Notes: generated from the letters alone by a model not told the origin. A DNA stretch of 39,685 bases from Candidatus Poribacteria bacterium (GCA_022827055.1 JAJDTR010000158.1:1-39685); one strand, 5' to 3'; counted from the first letter of the stretch, positions 1 through 8,482 are shown. Numbers and translations: made by a program.

Positions 1-106
1 TTTGGAATTTATTCTTTGGATAATTATACAATATACTAATATGATTATGCAACCTTGATTATATTTTTATTTATAGCAAATAGACAAATCGTTATACTTC
101 ATGAAT

Positions 107-1012
107 CTATTCCCATGAGATGCTATCCATAGTCATATGTAAATCCTGTTCTGTAGGAATCGTATAAATCGAAGTAGTATTAATACTGGAATGACCGAGG
201 ATTTTAGCCACTCTATCAATCGGATTTCCAGCATCAATAAGATTCTTTGCACAGGTATGACGAAAGACGTGAGGAGACACATTTGGTATTTTTGCTAAAT
301 AGCTATATTTCTTTATCAGATATCGAACTCCTCTGTCCGTTAGCGGCATCCGTTTCTGACCATAAAATAGAGACGCTGTGTTGTTGCTCCCAGCCGTCTC
401 GACCATTATGCCTTTCTGGCTTCCAATCGTCTTGATGTAGTCTTTCAAAACGCTTGATACAGTTGGATTTAACGGTATATTCCGGCGTTTGGTACCCTTT
501 CCTTCGCGTACCGTAAGCATATCACTATTATTTGAAATAGAAATATCGGAAACTCTGAGATTACAAAGTTCGCTTACCCGTATCCCGGTGTGGAGCAACA
601 TAGTGATAATCGCTAAATCCCTTATTTTACCGGCTCTGCGAACTGCCCTTAATAATGCGAGTTGTTCTTTGCGCTCTAGGGCGCGTGGCCCCAGCGGCTC
701 CTCGACCACATTACGGACGCCTTCTGCCGGGTTATTCGGAATTAAATCGCAGTCCTGTGCCCATTGGCAGAAACTTGAAATGCTAATCAGCGTACGGTTT
801 ATCGTAGCGGGCTTCTTATGCTCGCGCAGCATCGCATTTCGGTAGTCGATCACATCCATTGGTGTAATGTTTTCTGGGGTGGGAAGTTCGCCAGTGGCGC
901 GTTGGAACCAGTTTGAAAACAATCGTAAATCCGCCATATAGGCTCTGATGGTGTGTTCGGACTTGTCGTGATCGTGGAGATAATCCTGGTAATCCTGTAA
1001 AAGTTCGTTCAT
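107..1012 (-). CDS. Tyrosine recombinase / integrase, XerC/XerD-like
   Basis: A 301-residue protein of normal length for a Xer-type recombinase. The N-terminal SAM-like core-binding domain covers about residues 1-100 and the catalytic domain about 115-300. All catalytic positions are visible: R145 in HTGIRVSEL, K172 in EGKGTKRR, H248 and R251 in HVFRH, H274 in LGHSS, and nucleophile Y283 in SIYT. The family cuts and rejoins DNA through a 3'-phosphotyrosine at paired inverted arms. The ATG at 1012 faces a region holding a dif-like site and two extra half-sites, so this enzyme probably acts there. No transposition partner, excisionase or phage gene is visible nearby. It could be a chromosomal Xer protein or the integrase of a small mobile element; Xer-like is certain, the precise class is not. 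Confidence 0.93.
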   Translation of the reverse strand: MNELLQDYQDYLHDHDKSEHTIRAYMADLRLFSNWFQRATGELPTPENITPMDVIDYRNAMLREHKKPATINRTLISISSFCQWAQDCDLIPNNPAEGVRNVVEEPLGPRALERKEQLALLRAVRRAGKIRDLAIITMLLHTGIRVSELCNLRVSDISISNNSDMLTVREGKGTKRRNIPLNPTVSSVLKDYIKTIGSQKGIMVETAGSNNTASLFYGQKRMPLTDRGVRYLIKKYSYLAKIPNVSPHVFRHTCAKNLIDAGNPIDRVAKILGHSSINTTSIYTIPTEQDLHMTMDSISWE

Positions 1013-1023
1013 TTTGGCTCTTA

Positions 1024-1109
1024 CTTATCGGACATAATTTTTGTAAATGCAGTCTACATAAGGGTTTCAACGTGCTTTATTTAGTGAATGTTACACTTAT
1101 CGGACATAA
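1024..1109 (+). repeat. Two direct half-site repeats beside the dif-like site
   Basis: CTTATCGGACATAA occurs identically at 1024-1037 and 1096-1109, 72 bp apart. Both share TTATCGGACAT with the right arm of the dif-like site. Neither has a convincing partner arm at 6-bp spacing. They could be accessory arm-type binding sites or remnants of earlier recombination. Confidence 0.6.
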
Positions 1110-1121
1110 AAAAGCCCTAGA

Positions 1122-1149
1122 ACGTCCGATAAGGTTAATTATCGGACAT
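1122..1149. other. dif-like Xer recombination site, 11+6+11 bp
   Basis: An 11-bp arm ACGTCCGATAA (1122-1132), a 6-bp spacer GGTTAA (1133-1138) and an inverted 11-bp arm TTATCGGACAT (1139-1149). The inner ends ATAA and TTAT match those of bacterial dif sites, and 11+6+11 is the dif layout. The pairing extends outward: gccct at 1114-1118 pairs with agggc at 1153-1157, so the whole of 1114-1157 is a long hairpin with two mismatched positions. It lies directly upstream of the recombinase gene. Function is inferred from architecture and position only. Confidence 0.6.
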
Positions 1150-1157
1150 TTTAGGGC

Positions 1158-1577
1158 GGAAGGTTCTTACACCCAATAAAATCACAATTCTTGGGGTTTT
1201 AGGGGAGTGTCATGTGGGAACCAGTAATTTTGATTAATGCCATCAATGCTCAATAATTAAACGAAGACAGAATGGTCATATACTGCGGTTTTTCCGTAGG
1301 AGCGATCTCCGAATCGCGACTTACAACTAGAGACAAGCACTCCATTCATCGTAGCTGTGAAATCACCAACTTGCAACACTTAGAAAGTCGTTCCGACGAA
1401 AAACGGATTACTCACATCAATGAGTGTGCTACCGTGAAAATTGACAAATTACCGCCGGATTGCAGCGATGTAGTATGCTGCAGAGTTTACGGAATGAGCG
1501 GCGATTTCGAAACGGTTGTTGTCTGTTCAAGAGGGTAGATCCTCCGACTTAATCATCTACTCAAATTCTTCCGCTGA
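1158..1577. other. Intergenic region without a convincing gene
   Basis: About 420 bp between the recombinase region and the blaR1-like stop codon. It holds one copy of the GTAGGAGCGATC palindromic repeat at 1296-1320. A short plus-strand frame at 1272-1538 translates that repeat and resembles no known protein, so I do not call it a gene. Confidence 0.5.
1296..1320 (+). repeat. 25-bp interspersed palindromic repeat, copy 1
   Basis: Begins GTAGGAGCGATCTCC and ends GAATCGCGAC. Internally GCGAT and ATCGC can pair, as can GGAG and CTCC. Five further copies lie at 30438-33591 in the opposite orientation. All copies are intergenic. Confidence 0.8.
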
Positions 1578-4500
1578 TTACCCGTTGTCCCCATCCATCA
1601 ACTTTATCATGCCCATCCGTTTAAGCGCGGCGCGGATCCGGTCTATCGGTATCGGATCGGTGCTTGGACCCCAGTTGGCGTATTTCACTTCATTTTCAGG
1701 GGAAACTGCAAGCAGCCGTCCGTCATAGTACACGATCGCATCGCCTCTGATGATTTCCCCCGGTCGTCCGGGCGTTGCAACTTTCAGCGCAGCAACCTTC
1801 CCATTATCGCTAATGTCAAGCTGCATGACACTAGCACGCCGCTCAGTAGGGCGCCCAAGAGCCTGCTGATGAATCTCCGGTGGTAATCCGGGGATATTCG
1901 GATAGCCGCGCGTGGATATTACAATGGGCTTGTATTCCCTCAAGTTGTCCACGTTCCCGAGAACGACAGGCCTAAGATTCTTTGGTCCCTTGACCTGCAC
2001 CACCGCCAACCCACTCGCGGCATCCATGGCGACGACCGTTGCCTGAAGATAATCAACGATTTTGGCACGAATAACCTGGGATTCCGTCACGATAGCCGGC
2101 ACTAGAATATGACCGACCTGAGTGAGGATAATGCCCGTGAAAATCTCGCCATCCGCTTCAACTGCCGTAAATGATTTGTACGCGGCAGAAAGCTCTTCTC
2201 CATACATCTCCCGTTTGCGAGTCTCTTCGGCGTCACGTTTGTCCGCCTCGGTTTGCGGCGAGTCGGCGAGAAGTTTCTGAAATTCGGGCATATCTTGAAT
2301 CGCCGCGAAACGCTCCGGTTTCTGCTTTGCATAGTTAATCGCGGAACTGTAGTTATCATCGTCGTGCATGACCGCAATCTGAAACAGCGTCCACGTTTTT
2401 TCCCGATCTCCCTGTTGCGAGAAAAGAAGTGCCAAGTCAAGAGCTTGATGAGCATCGGCACCTATTGACGATTGACTCCATCCAACAATCTGATTATACG
2501 CTTTATTCATCAGCGCTGTCATTGCGTCGGTTTGCTCTCGTCTGCGATAAATTTCCTCCATAAGGAGGTTGAATTTGCGAAAGCGAATCTGTGACATGAT
2601 ATGAGGAGTATTTGGCATGAAAGTAAGAACTTTCTCATATTCATCGATTGTTTTCTCCTCTTGGTCTTGGAAACTGTATACCTCGGCGCGTGCCTGACTG
2701 ATTCGGGGGATGATAAGATCGCCGGGGGCGTTCATTTCTTCTTTCAACAGCGCCACGACTAACAATTCAATTTCCAAGTCGCTCAGTTCGAAACCGTGCG
2801 CGCTCTCGCGAAGAATCCCGGCTTTATCAACCACCACATAGTAAGGCAAGCCAATTACACCAAATTGGTGCGGCACCTCATCATGTTTAAGAAGCAGGTG
2901 GCTGCCCGGCATCGCGTGGATATTGACGAACTCCTTAAGCCTTGATTCACTGTTGTCCGTGCAAACGCATATCAGAACAAAATCTGGATTGTTCCTATGC
3001 TTTGCGTAGAGGTGCTTGAGATTCGTGATTTCGCCGCTTGTTTCGTCATCCCGCACCGTCCGCCCATCACTCGTTGACCAGTGATACAGGACCACAACTT
3101 TGCCGCGCAGGGCGCCTAGTGAGACAGGATCGCCATATACGCTCGTGTGCGAAAACTCGGGGGCAGGTTTGCCTAGAATCAGTTCGGCGCGAAGTAAGTC
3201 ATATTCCGCCCGTTTCTCCCAGTTATTCATCCGACTGTAAATCTGCCCTTTCCGATCATATACCTTGTATAGCATCGCCGGATCATCGATTTTGTCCCAT
3301 TCGGCAAGCGCTTCCGGGAATTTGAATTGACTCTCAAGACGATGCGCCTGGAGACTACGGAGTTTGTCGGCGTATTTTGAGGATGGACGTTCTGACAGAA
3401 AAACTGCAACACCGGCATCAAATTCATCATCGTGTCTAAGAAGGCGGAGGTAGATTAGCTTTTCGTACCATATTTCATCGTACCGATCGCTTTCAGGGAA
3501 GGCACTGAGGAACTCATCGCACAGTGCAATCACACTTTCCTTGTTCCGTTGGCTCTCTTCCTGCCATGCAGCTTTATCTGCTTCTGTTACGTCTTTTGCG
3601 AGTGGCTCCGGATGGCTGTTGGAATCCGACTGGATTTCTTGATACAAACCATTTTCTTGATTGCCAGCTTCTACCAACCGCATTGCCCCCAGCTGCATAG
3701 CAAAGAAGATTACAATGCAGTACCCCGAGACAAGGGAAACCTTCGTCAATGGGCGTCGATTCAGGTTTTCGGCGAGAATCATCCGGACTCGCTCTTCAAT
3801 TCTTGATGAACGCGTGATTGCCACCGCCGCTCTCGACACCGAGTCGGCGATCTTTACGTTTCGCGCAATATCAACTAGATGTTGTGCGTAATCGGTCGAT
3901 TGATACCCCGCGCTAAGGACATAGTCATCGCATGACCGCTCCGCTTCCACCCGCATCCGACGTGCCGCGAACCACACGAGTGGATTAAACCAGTAGACCG
4001 CGCACATCATCTGTGCAATTAACTGTGACTCCCAGTCATTCCGCCGGATGTGCGCCAATTCGTGGAGCAGAACGGCGCGCAGCCGGTCCTCGCCCCAGCT
4101 ATCCGCATCGGCAGGCAACAAAATCGTTTGGCGGAATAACCCCCACATAATCGGCGCAGTAACTCCATCGCTTCGACGTACGCTCACTGGTCGCCTCCAA
4201 CTGCCAGCTCGAAAGCCGAGTCGCAAGTCTGGAATTGAACGGCTGAAATCATTGCTGCGGGCGGTGATGTGCCAGACAGCACCGATTCCGACGACCAGAC
4301 GGACAAGCAGAAACAGTCCGCCCGCTGCCCATATCAACACAACCCAATTCGTCCAATGGAGCGAGATAAAAGCCGTTCCCGACCCGTTCGACTGAAATGT
4401 TCCACTATCGCCGGTCTCGGGTTCCGGTGCAACCGGCGGTGATATGACATGAGGTGATGACGCCGCAGTGGTAGGTAACGGGCGCGGCGTCACTGGTACG

Positions 4501-4790
4501 GTTACGGCGGCGGGTTGATTGTTCTCTAATGGCGCTTCCGCTTCAAATCCAATCGGGTTTCCCGGCAGGACGCCAATCTCAAGCGGTGAGAGCGTGCGAG
4601 AAAATATCGAAACCATGAGGCAACCGAGGATTGCCATGTACCAAACCAAACTCCGCAATGCCGCTGATTTACCGCGCAGAAGAAATGCCAATACCCCGGC
4701 AACGGCGAAAATCACAAGGCTTTTCATCGTAGCGTTAAGCAGAAATCCCAACCAGGGGTTGGCGTTGAGTGTGTCAATGAATTGTATCAT
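1578..4790 (-). CDS. BlaR1/M56-type membrane metallopeptidase fused to redoxin-like and degenerate trypsin-like domains
   Basis: 1070 residues, far longer than BlaR1 or MecR1 (about 600). The N-terminal part has membrane segments near 18-38, 48-65, 148-170 and 345-365. It carries the M56 zinc motif HELAH at 243-247, with a candidate third ligand in the AERSCDDYVL segment. The middle resembles an AhpC/TlpA redoxin (GKPAPEF, then KVVVLYHWS, then a LPYYVVVD segment), but the CxxC site is replaced by STSDGRT and has no cysteine. Helical, TPR-like sequence follows. The last 190 residues resemble a trypsin/HtrA fold (AMDAASGLAVVQV, VVLGNVDNL) without the GNSGGP serine motif. The ATG overlaps the stop of the blaI-like gene by 4 bp, the classic sensor-repressor pair. 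In the family, M56 proteolysis inactivates the repressor; what this one senses is unknown. Confidence 0.85.
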   Translation of the reverse strand: MIQFIDTLNANPWLGFLLNATMKSLVIFAVAGVLAFLLRGKSAALRSLVWYMAILGCLMVSIFSRTLSPLEIGVLPGNPIGFEAEAPLENNQPAAVTVPVTPRPLPTTAASSPHVISPPVAPEPETGDSGTFQSNGSGTAFISLHWTNWVVLIWAAGGLFLLVRLVVGIGAVWHITARSNDFSRSIPDLRLGFRAGSWRRPVSVRRSDGVTAPIMWGLFRQTILLPADADSWGEDRLRAVLLHELAHIRRNDWESQLIAQMMCAVYWFNPLVWFAARRMRVEAERSCDDYVLSAGYQSTDYAQHLVDIARNVKIADSVSRAAVAITRSSRIEERVRMILAENLNRRPLTKVSLVSGYCIVIFFAMQLGAMRLVEAGNQENGLYQEIQSDSNSHPEPLAKDVTEADKAAWQEESQRNKESVIALCDEFLSAFPESDRYDEIWYEKLIYLRLLRHDDEFDAGVAVFLSERPSSKYADKLRSLQAHRLESQFKFPEALAEWDKIDDPAMLYKVYDRKGQIYSRMNNWEKRAEYDLLRAELILGKPAPEFSHTSVYGDPVSLGALRGKVVVLYHWSTSDGRTVRDDETSGEITNLKHLYAKHRNNPDFVLICVCTDNSESRLKEFVNIHAMPGSHLLLKHDEVPHQFGVIGLPYYVVVDKAGILRESAHGFELSDLEIELLVVALLKEEMNAPGDLIIPRISQARAEVYSFQDQEEKTIDEYEKVLTFMPNTPHIMSQIRFRKFNLLMEEIYRRREQTDAMTALMNKAYNQIVGWSQSSIGADAHQALDLALLFSQQGDREKTWTLFQIAVMHDDDNYSSAINYAKQKPERFAAIQDMPEFQKLLADSPQTEADKRDAEETRKREMYGEELSAAYKSFTAVEADGEIFTGIILTQVGHILVPAIVTESQVIRAKIVDYLQATVVAMDAASGLAVVQVKGPKNLRPVVLGNVDNLREYKPIVISTRGYPNIPGLPPEIHQQALGRPTERRASVMQLDISDNGKVAALKVATPGRPGEIIRGDAIVYYDGRLLAVSPENEVKYANWGPSTDPIPIDRIRAALKRMGMIKLMDGDNG

Positions 4791-5176
4791 GATGAATTTC
4801 CCTCATTCTTGGCTTGCTCAATGAGTTGGCTTAAACGGTCAAGCTCGTCATCCGAGATTTCGGCATCGGAAACCAATGCCGCTACCGTTTTTTCAACCGA
4901 TTTATCGAAGAAGGTTTGGACAATCTGTTTAAGCGCAGAACGTCCCACCTGATGGCGCGGTTGCGTGGGTCGATAGATGTAACGTGGACCATCTTTTTCG
5001 TGGGAAAGATGCCCCTTTTCCTCTAAAATTCGCAACAGAGCCCGAACCGTAGAATAACTGGGCGCGTCTGGTAGGTCTGCGAGCACATCCGAAACAGAGG
5101 CACTTCCCCGTTCGTAGACGATATTCATTATCTGCCGCTCGCGACGGCTGAGTCTTGCGATACGATAATCTTCCAT
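4787..5176 (-). CDS. BlaI/MecI/CopY-family transcriptional repressor
   Basis: A 129-residue winged-helix repressor. The N-terminal segment LSRRERQIMNIVYERGSASV, followed by the SYSTVRALLRILEEKGHL recognition region, is typical of BlaI/MecI. The C-terminal helices should dimerise. I chose the ATG at 5176 because AGGAGGTGA stands just upstream. The longer frame to 5215 would begin at or upstream of the -10 box, so it cannot be the main start. The stop overlaps the start of the M56 gene by 4 bp, so the two are translationally coupled. The likely job is repression of this operon until the M56 partner is activated. Confidence 0.92.
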   Translation of the reverse strand: MEDYRIARLSRRERQIMNIVYERGSASVSDVLADLPDAPSYSTVRALLRILEEKGHLSHEKDGPRYIYRPTQPRHQVGRSALKQIVQTFFDKSVEKTVAALVSDAEISDDELDRLSQLIEQAKNEGNSS

Positions 5177-5205
5177 TTTGTCACCTCCTTCCTTATGATG
5201 CGAAA

Positions 5206-5234
5206 ATTTTAGCACACGAAATAACAGATGTCAA
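5206..5234 (-). promoter_or_regulatory. Sigma70-type promoter with candidate BlaI operator
   Basis: On the minus strand: -35 TTGACA (5229-5234), a 17-bp spacer, and -10 TAAAAT (5206-5211). The palindrome ACAGATGT (5224-5231) overlaps the -35 box and fits the ACA-nn-TGT core of BlaI/MecI operators. Repressor binding there would block polymerase, giving autoregulation. The promoter match is direct observation; the operator role is inferred. Confidence 0.7.
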
Positions 5235-5341
5235 GAAAACTGTGAAATTTTTAGCATGAAAAATACGTAACGCCCTCCGGAATACGGCGATACCTAATCA
5301 TTCCTTCCGATTCACACGCTGTATCCAGTCCATAGATTTAA

Positions 5342-5875
5342 TCAAGTTGCTTTCGGAAGATAGTGGGACAATAGCTCATCGGCGTTTTCCCGCTGGCATC
5401 GCTGAAACTTGTCCCATTCTAGCCACCAAGGAAAACTGTCGCCTGACTTGATTAAACCGAGTATGTATGCCTCTTTGCCCAAACCAAGTTTGAAATCGCC
5501 CTCCTCTTTCCACTCGAATGCGTTGATGTTCTTCCACTTTGTAAAGTGACCTTGGGAATTGATTCCTGCTGCTCGAATCTCAAACCGATTCACGGAGGTC
5601 GCAGAGAAAAGGGGCAATGTTAATCCTAGCATAGGCCACAACTTCGCTGAAGACGCCCAACCGTTATTTATTACGGACACGATGTGATAAAGCACGACAG
5701 CAATCCAAATGAGAAGGAAAAAGACTAAAGACACTTTGTGGGACCTCGGCGCGGGAAGGTGAAATAGAACGCTTCCCATTATTCGCTGCTTCCTGATTAA
5801 ATGCCACGGTAACGCCACCAGAAGCGAAAGGAACAAAATTATCATCACAATGTCGAGTAGACGCTCAGCCATCAA
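5342..5875 (-). CDS. Small membrane protein of unknown function
   Basis: 177 residues. Hydrophobic segments lie near residues 6-24 and 48-67, with a weaker one near 80-92. A soluble C-terminal half follows, containing EIRAAGINSQGHF and WKNINAFEWKEEGD. That pattern (a short beta segment, then W-x-x-I-x-x-x-x-W) resembles DUF5673/PH-like membrane proteins, but I am not sure of the family. It lies 166 bp beyond the blaI start, on the same strand but upstream of that promoter, so it is a separate transcription unit. No catalytic motif is visible. Confidence 0.65.
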   Translation of the reverse strand: MMAERLLDIVMIILFLSLLVALPWHLIRKQRIMGSVLFHLPAPRSHKVSLVFFLLIWIAVVLYHIVSVINNGWASSAKLWPMLGLTLPLFSATSVNRFEIRAAGINSQGHFTKWKNINAFEWKEEGDFKLGLGKEAYILGLIKSGDSFPWWLEWDKFQRCQRENADELLSHYLPKAT

Positions 5876-6213
5876 CGCTCACACCTCCATGACCTATGTT
5901 CACATGAATTGGCACTGATTTCATACAATATCCCTTTACACTTAGTGGTTGACTCGCCAAGTGCGTATGTACTCGTTTCAAGGTAGTAGGCACACTCCGT
6001 GTGCCGTAAACCGCTTGTCGCCACCCAACTGTCAGGAGATCGAACGACCGAATAGGGAGTGCGATAGAGATCTTCTCCAAGTCGCGAATTCCTGTTACCG
6101 TGCAAATTCTGGACTGAACTAAACAATTACAACAGGACATTAACGAAGCGATGGACATCAGTATACCATAGGCACAACTAAAACAGAACCGAAATTAATT
6201 TTTGCTTTTTTCA
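5876..6213. other. Intergenic region with a perfect short hairpin
   Basis: About 340 bp between divergent genes. It contains the hairpin GGCACAC-TCC-GTGTGCC at 5989-6005 (7-bp stem, 3-nt loop), probably a REP-like element. The overlapping minus-strand frames here have no recognisable content. Confidence 0.5.
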
Positions 6214-6253
6214 TTGACATATGGATTAACTGTATGGTAACATATCATACAGT
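6214..6253 (+). promoter_or_regulatory. Promoter with 8+9+8 palindromic operator for the gntR-ABC operon
   Basis: -35 TTGACA at 6214-6219 and a -10-like TAACAT at 6238-6243 (18-bp spacer). A perfect inverted repeat, ACTGTATG (6229-6236) and CATACAGT (6246-6253), brackets the -10 region. The operon's first gene encodes a GntR dimer, so this is its probable autoregulatory operator. Confidence 0.7.
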
Positions 6254-6272
6254 ACATACAGACGAGGTGTCG

Positions 6273-6662
6273 ATGCTTTTCCATATTGACTACAACAATA
6301 GTCAACCAATCTATCAGCAGGTTATTGAGCAGATAAAACTCTCCGTGGTCAACGGTGGCCTAAATCCCGGAGACCAGTTGCCCTCTATCCGCGAGTTGGC
6401 GAAAACGCTGAGGATTAATCCAACCACCGCAGCGCGAATTTACAACGAGTTGGCGCACGAAGGGGTACTGATTCTGCGGCAAGGTCAAGGAGCCTTCGTT
6501 GCTCCAAAAGTAGTCTCCGTTGCGAGCGAGGAGATTCATCGAATTGTGGCGGCGCACGCCCGAAAAATGTTGGTTGAAGGGCTTCGATTGGGATTGACTC
6601 GCGACGAAATCGACATCATTATCGATCGGGAATATCAAAGTATCCAGAAAGGCGAGAGATGA
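6273..6662 (+). CDS. GntR-family regulator, YtrA subfamily
   Basis: A 129-residue protein: a GntR winged helix over about residues 5-75 (PIYQQVIEQI, GDQLPSIRELAKTLRINPTTAARIYNELAHEGVL, then RQGQGAFV) and only a short helical tail. This is the YtrA arrangement, in which the regulator controls an adjacent ABC transporter. The ATG at 6273 has GAGGTG upstream; an earlier in-frame ATG at 6234 sits inside the operator and -10 box and is rejected. The TGA stop overlaps the ATPase start by 4 bp. It probably represses its own operon until an unknown ligand binds. Confidence 0.92.
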   Translation: MLFHIDYNNSQPIYQQVIEQIKLSVVNGGLNPGDQLPSIRELAKTLRINPTTAARIYNELAHEGVLILRQGQGAFVAPKVVSVASEEIHRIVAAHARKMLVEGLRLGLTRDEIDIIIDREYQSIQKGER

Positions 6663-7549
6663 GCGAAGACATCATTCGAACACAGAATCTGACCAAGATT
6701 TTTGAACGCGAAAAGGTAGTGGATTCACTCGATTTGACCGTGCCGCAAGGATCGGTTTTTGGGTTCTTGGGCGTCAACGGTGCCGGAAAAACGACGACGG
6801 TGCGGATGATAATGGGCCATCTGCATCCCACCGAAGGAGAGGTCATGCTGCTCGGGGAGAACCCGTGGAAACATAGCGAGGCAGATCGGTGCCGCGTAGC
6901 GTATGTTTCGGACATCATGCACCTGCCGGGTTGGATGACCCCGGAACATGCGATAAGCCTCAACGCTTCATTGTATCCAAAGTGGAACGGAGCGCTGGCA
7001 AGACATCTTCTTAACGAACTCGATCTGCACCCGTCGAAAAAATACCAATCTCTATCAAGGGGCGAAAAACGTCGGCTCTGCCTATTGCTTGCGATATGCC
7101 AGAACGCCGATGTATTGATTCTTGACGAGCCTGCCTCAGGGCTTGACGTTGTGGCGCGGCACAAATTCCTGAATCTTATCTTGGAGCAGGTGTATGATGG
7201 GAAGCGCACCGTATTTCTGTCGTCACACTTGTTGAGTGACCTTGAGCGTGTCATCGACCGGTTGGCGATTCTTCATCATGGTCGCGTGCATCTGTCGGGA
7301 TCACTCGACGATCTCAAAACGGACGTCCGCCAAATCCATCTCCCGAAAACCGTGCCCCGTGAATCGCTTGACTCCCACTTTGAGGTCTTGCAGTACGAGT
7401 CACACGAACATCAGACTGTCACCCTTGTTCGTGACTTTGACGAGACGCGTTTTCGAACCCTATGTCAACAACACGAATGGGGTGACGCTGCGCAAGTCCA
7501 CGGTTTCAACCTTGAGGACCTCTTTGTGAAATTCGTTGGAAAAGGATAG
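6659..7549 (+). CDS. ABC transporter ATP-binding protein
   Basis: 296 residues with a complete nucleotide-binding domain: Walker A GVNGAGKT (38-45), signature LSRGEKRR near 131, Walker B VLILDEPASGLD near 150-161, and a switch histidine in FLSSHLLSDLERV. A C-terminal extension of about 80 residues is typical of ATPases of the YtrB/CcmA type. Its permease partner is most likely the gene at 7800. The exported substrate cannot be told from sequence; relatives of this layout act in cell-envelope stress or drug efflux. Confidence 0.92.
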   Translation: MSEDIIRTQNLTKIFEREKVVDSLDLTVPQGSVFGFLGVNGAGKTTTVRMIMGHLHPTEGEVMLLGENPWKHSEADRCRVAYVSDIMHLPGWMTPEHAISLNASLYPKWNGALARHLLNELDLHPSKKYQSLSRGEKRRLCLLLAICQNADVLILDEPASGLDVVARHKFLNLILEQVYDGKRTVFLSSHLLSDLERVIDRLAILHHGRVHLSGSLDDLKTDVRQIHLPKTVPRESLDSHFEVLQYESHEHQTVTLVRDFDETRFRTLCQQHEWGDAAQVHGFNLEDLFVKFVGKG

Positions 7550-7586
7550 GTGTTTTGACCGAAATTGTCCATGATTTATAGTCACG

Positions 7587-7732
7587 GTTTCATAACAAAA
7601 TTTCATAACACGCTCCGAATACTTAGATCTCAGTACTGCGGAAACACCAGTCGTAGCAAGGGTTTTTTCTCTTTTCTGTTTCTATTGAAAACCCCAATTT
7701 GTTATGAAAAGTATGAATAGTATGAAATTTTC
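7587..7732 (+). repeat. 146-bp interspersed repeat, copy A
   Basis: It begins GTTTCATAACAAAATTTCATA and ends GTATGAAATTTTC. A second copy of the same length lies inverted at 27561-27706. The first 23 bp are identical, as is most of the last 35 bp, while the middle is diverged. It sits between the ABC ATPase and permease genes. No coding capacity is visible, so it may be a non-autonomous mobile element. Confidence 0.8.
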
Positions 7733-7799
7733 TACGATTGGCAAAAGACGTATTTCAAGTCCCAACTAGCGGTTCTAAACAAGCTCTATAGGAGGCAAC

Positions 7800-8456
7800 A
7801 TGTCAATTGAAATCATTAAAATCGACGTGCGGAAGGTATTGCCATACTATACCCCTTCTCTACTGTTAATCGTGGGATTCGTCCTTTTTTGGAAAAAGCC
7901 ATTAGCTACAGGAGATTTAATCTTTAATCTGATTCTCAACCTGATTGCATACCTACAGGGCATGGTCATCGCTTGGAGGCTATTCAACGATTCGGGCGGC
8001 ACAGCGGCGTTTATCTTTTCGCGCCCATTGTCGCGCAAACGCCTATTCCTGACACGCTGGTGCTGCGGGATTTCATTCCAGTTTCTAACAATCCTCGCTG
8101 TATTCGCCGTTATCTCCACAGGGCTGAGGAGTTGGATACAGATGCTTATGGATTCGCCTTATCTGCCAATGGTCAAGTGGTATGAGTTATCCATCCTTGG
8201 ATCGTTTGCACTGTATTCGATTTTAGGCTATCAAGTCGTCATGTTTCTCAGACTACGTGCGAGCATCGTGAACGTGCGTCCACCGTCGTGGCGAGACAAT
8301 TTGAAAACAGTGCTTGTCATTGTTCTTTGTCTGCAATTCCTGCCGGGGATATTGGGAAACTTTCATCCCCTGTATTATCGGCTGGCTTATTCTGCACTGG
8401 TAATAATTCTCGGCACATTGGGATCGCTCCACTGTTATCAACGCACGGAAATTTAG
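7800..8456 (+). CDS. ABC-type membrane permease subunit
   Basis: 218 residues with about six hydrophobic segments: near 15-30, 40-58, 88-108, 128-148, 168-185 and 193-210. The loop between the second and third contains IFSRPLSRKRLF, resembling the coupling segment of ABC-2/YtrC-like permeases (family resemblance only). The ATG follows TAGGAGG. It is the natural partner of the upstream ATPase, although a 146-bp repeat separates them. The substrate is unknown. Confidence 0.75.
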   Translation: MSIEIIKIDVRKVLPYYTPSLLLIVGFVLFWKKPLATGDLIFNLILNLIAYLQGMVIAWRLFNDSGGTAAFIFSRPLSRKRLFLTRWCCGISFQFLTILAVFAVISTGLRSWIQMLMDSPYLPMVKWYELSILGSFALYSILGYQVVMFLRLRASIVNVRPPSWRDNLKTVLVIVLCLQFLPGILGNFHPLYYRLAYSALVIILGTLGSLHCYQRTEI

Positions 8457-8482
8457 GCTTAAACAGATAAAAGGTGAGAATG

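Noticed and set aside
1272..1538. Small plus-strand ORF
   Set aside because: It translates an intergenic palindromic repeat and shows no protein-like pattern.
5865..6158. Minus-strand ORFs upstream of the small membrane protein
   Set aside because: Two overlapping frames without recognisable content that cross a hairpin repeat.
6234..6272. Upstream in-frame start for the GntR regulator
   Set aside because: It lies within the -10 box and operator; ATG 6273 has the ribosome-binding site.
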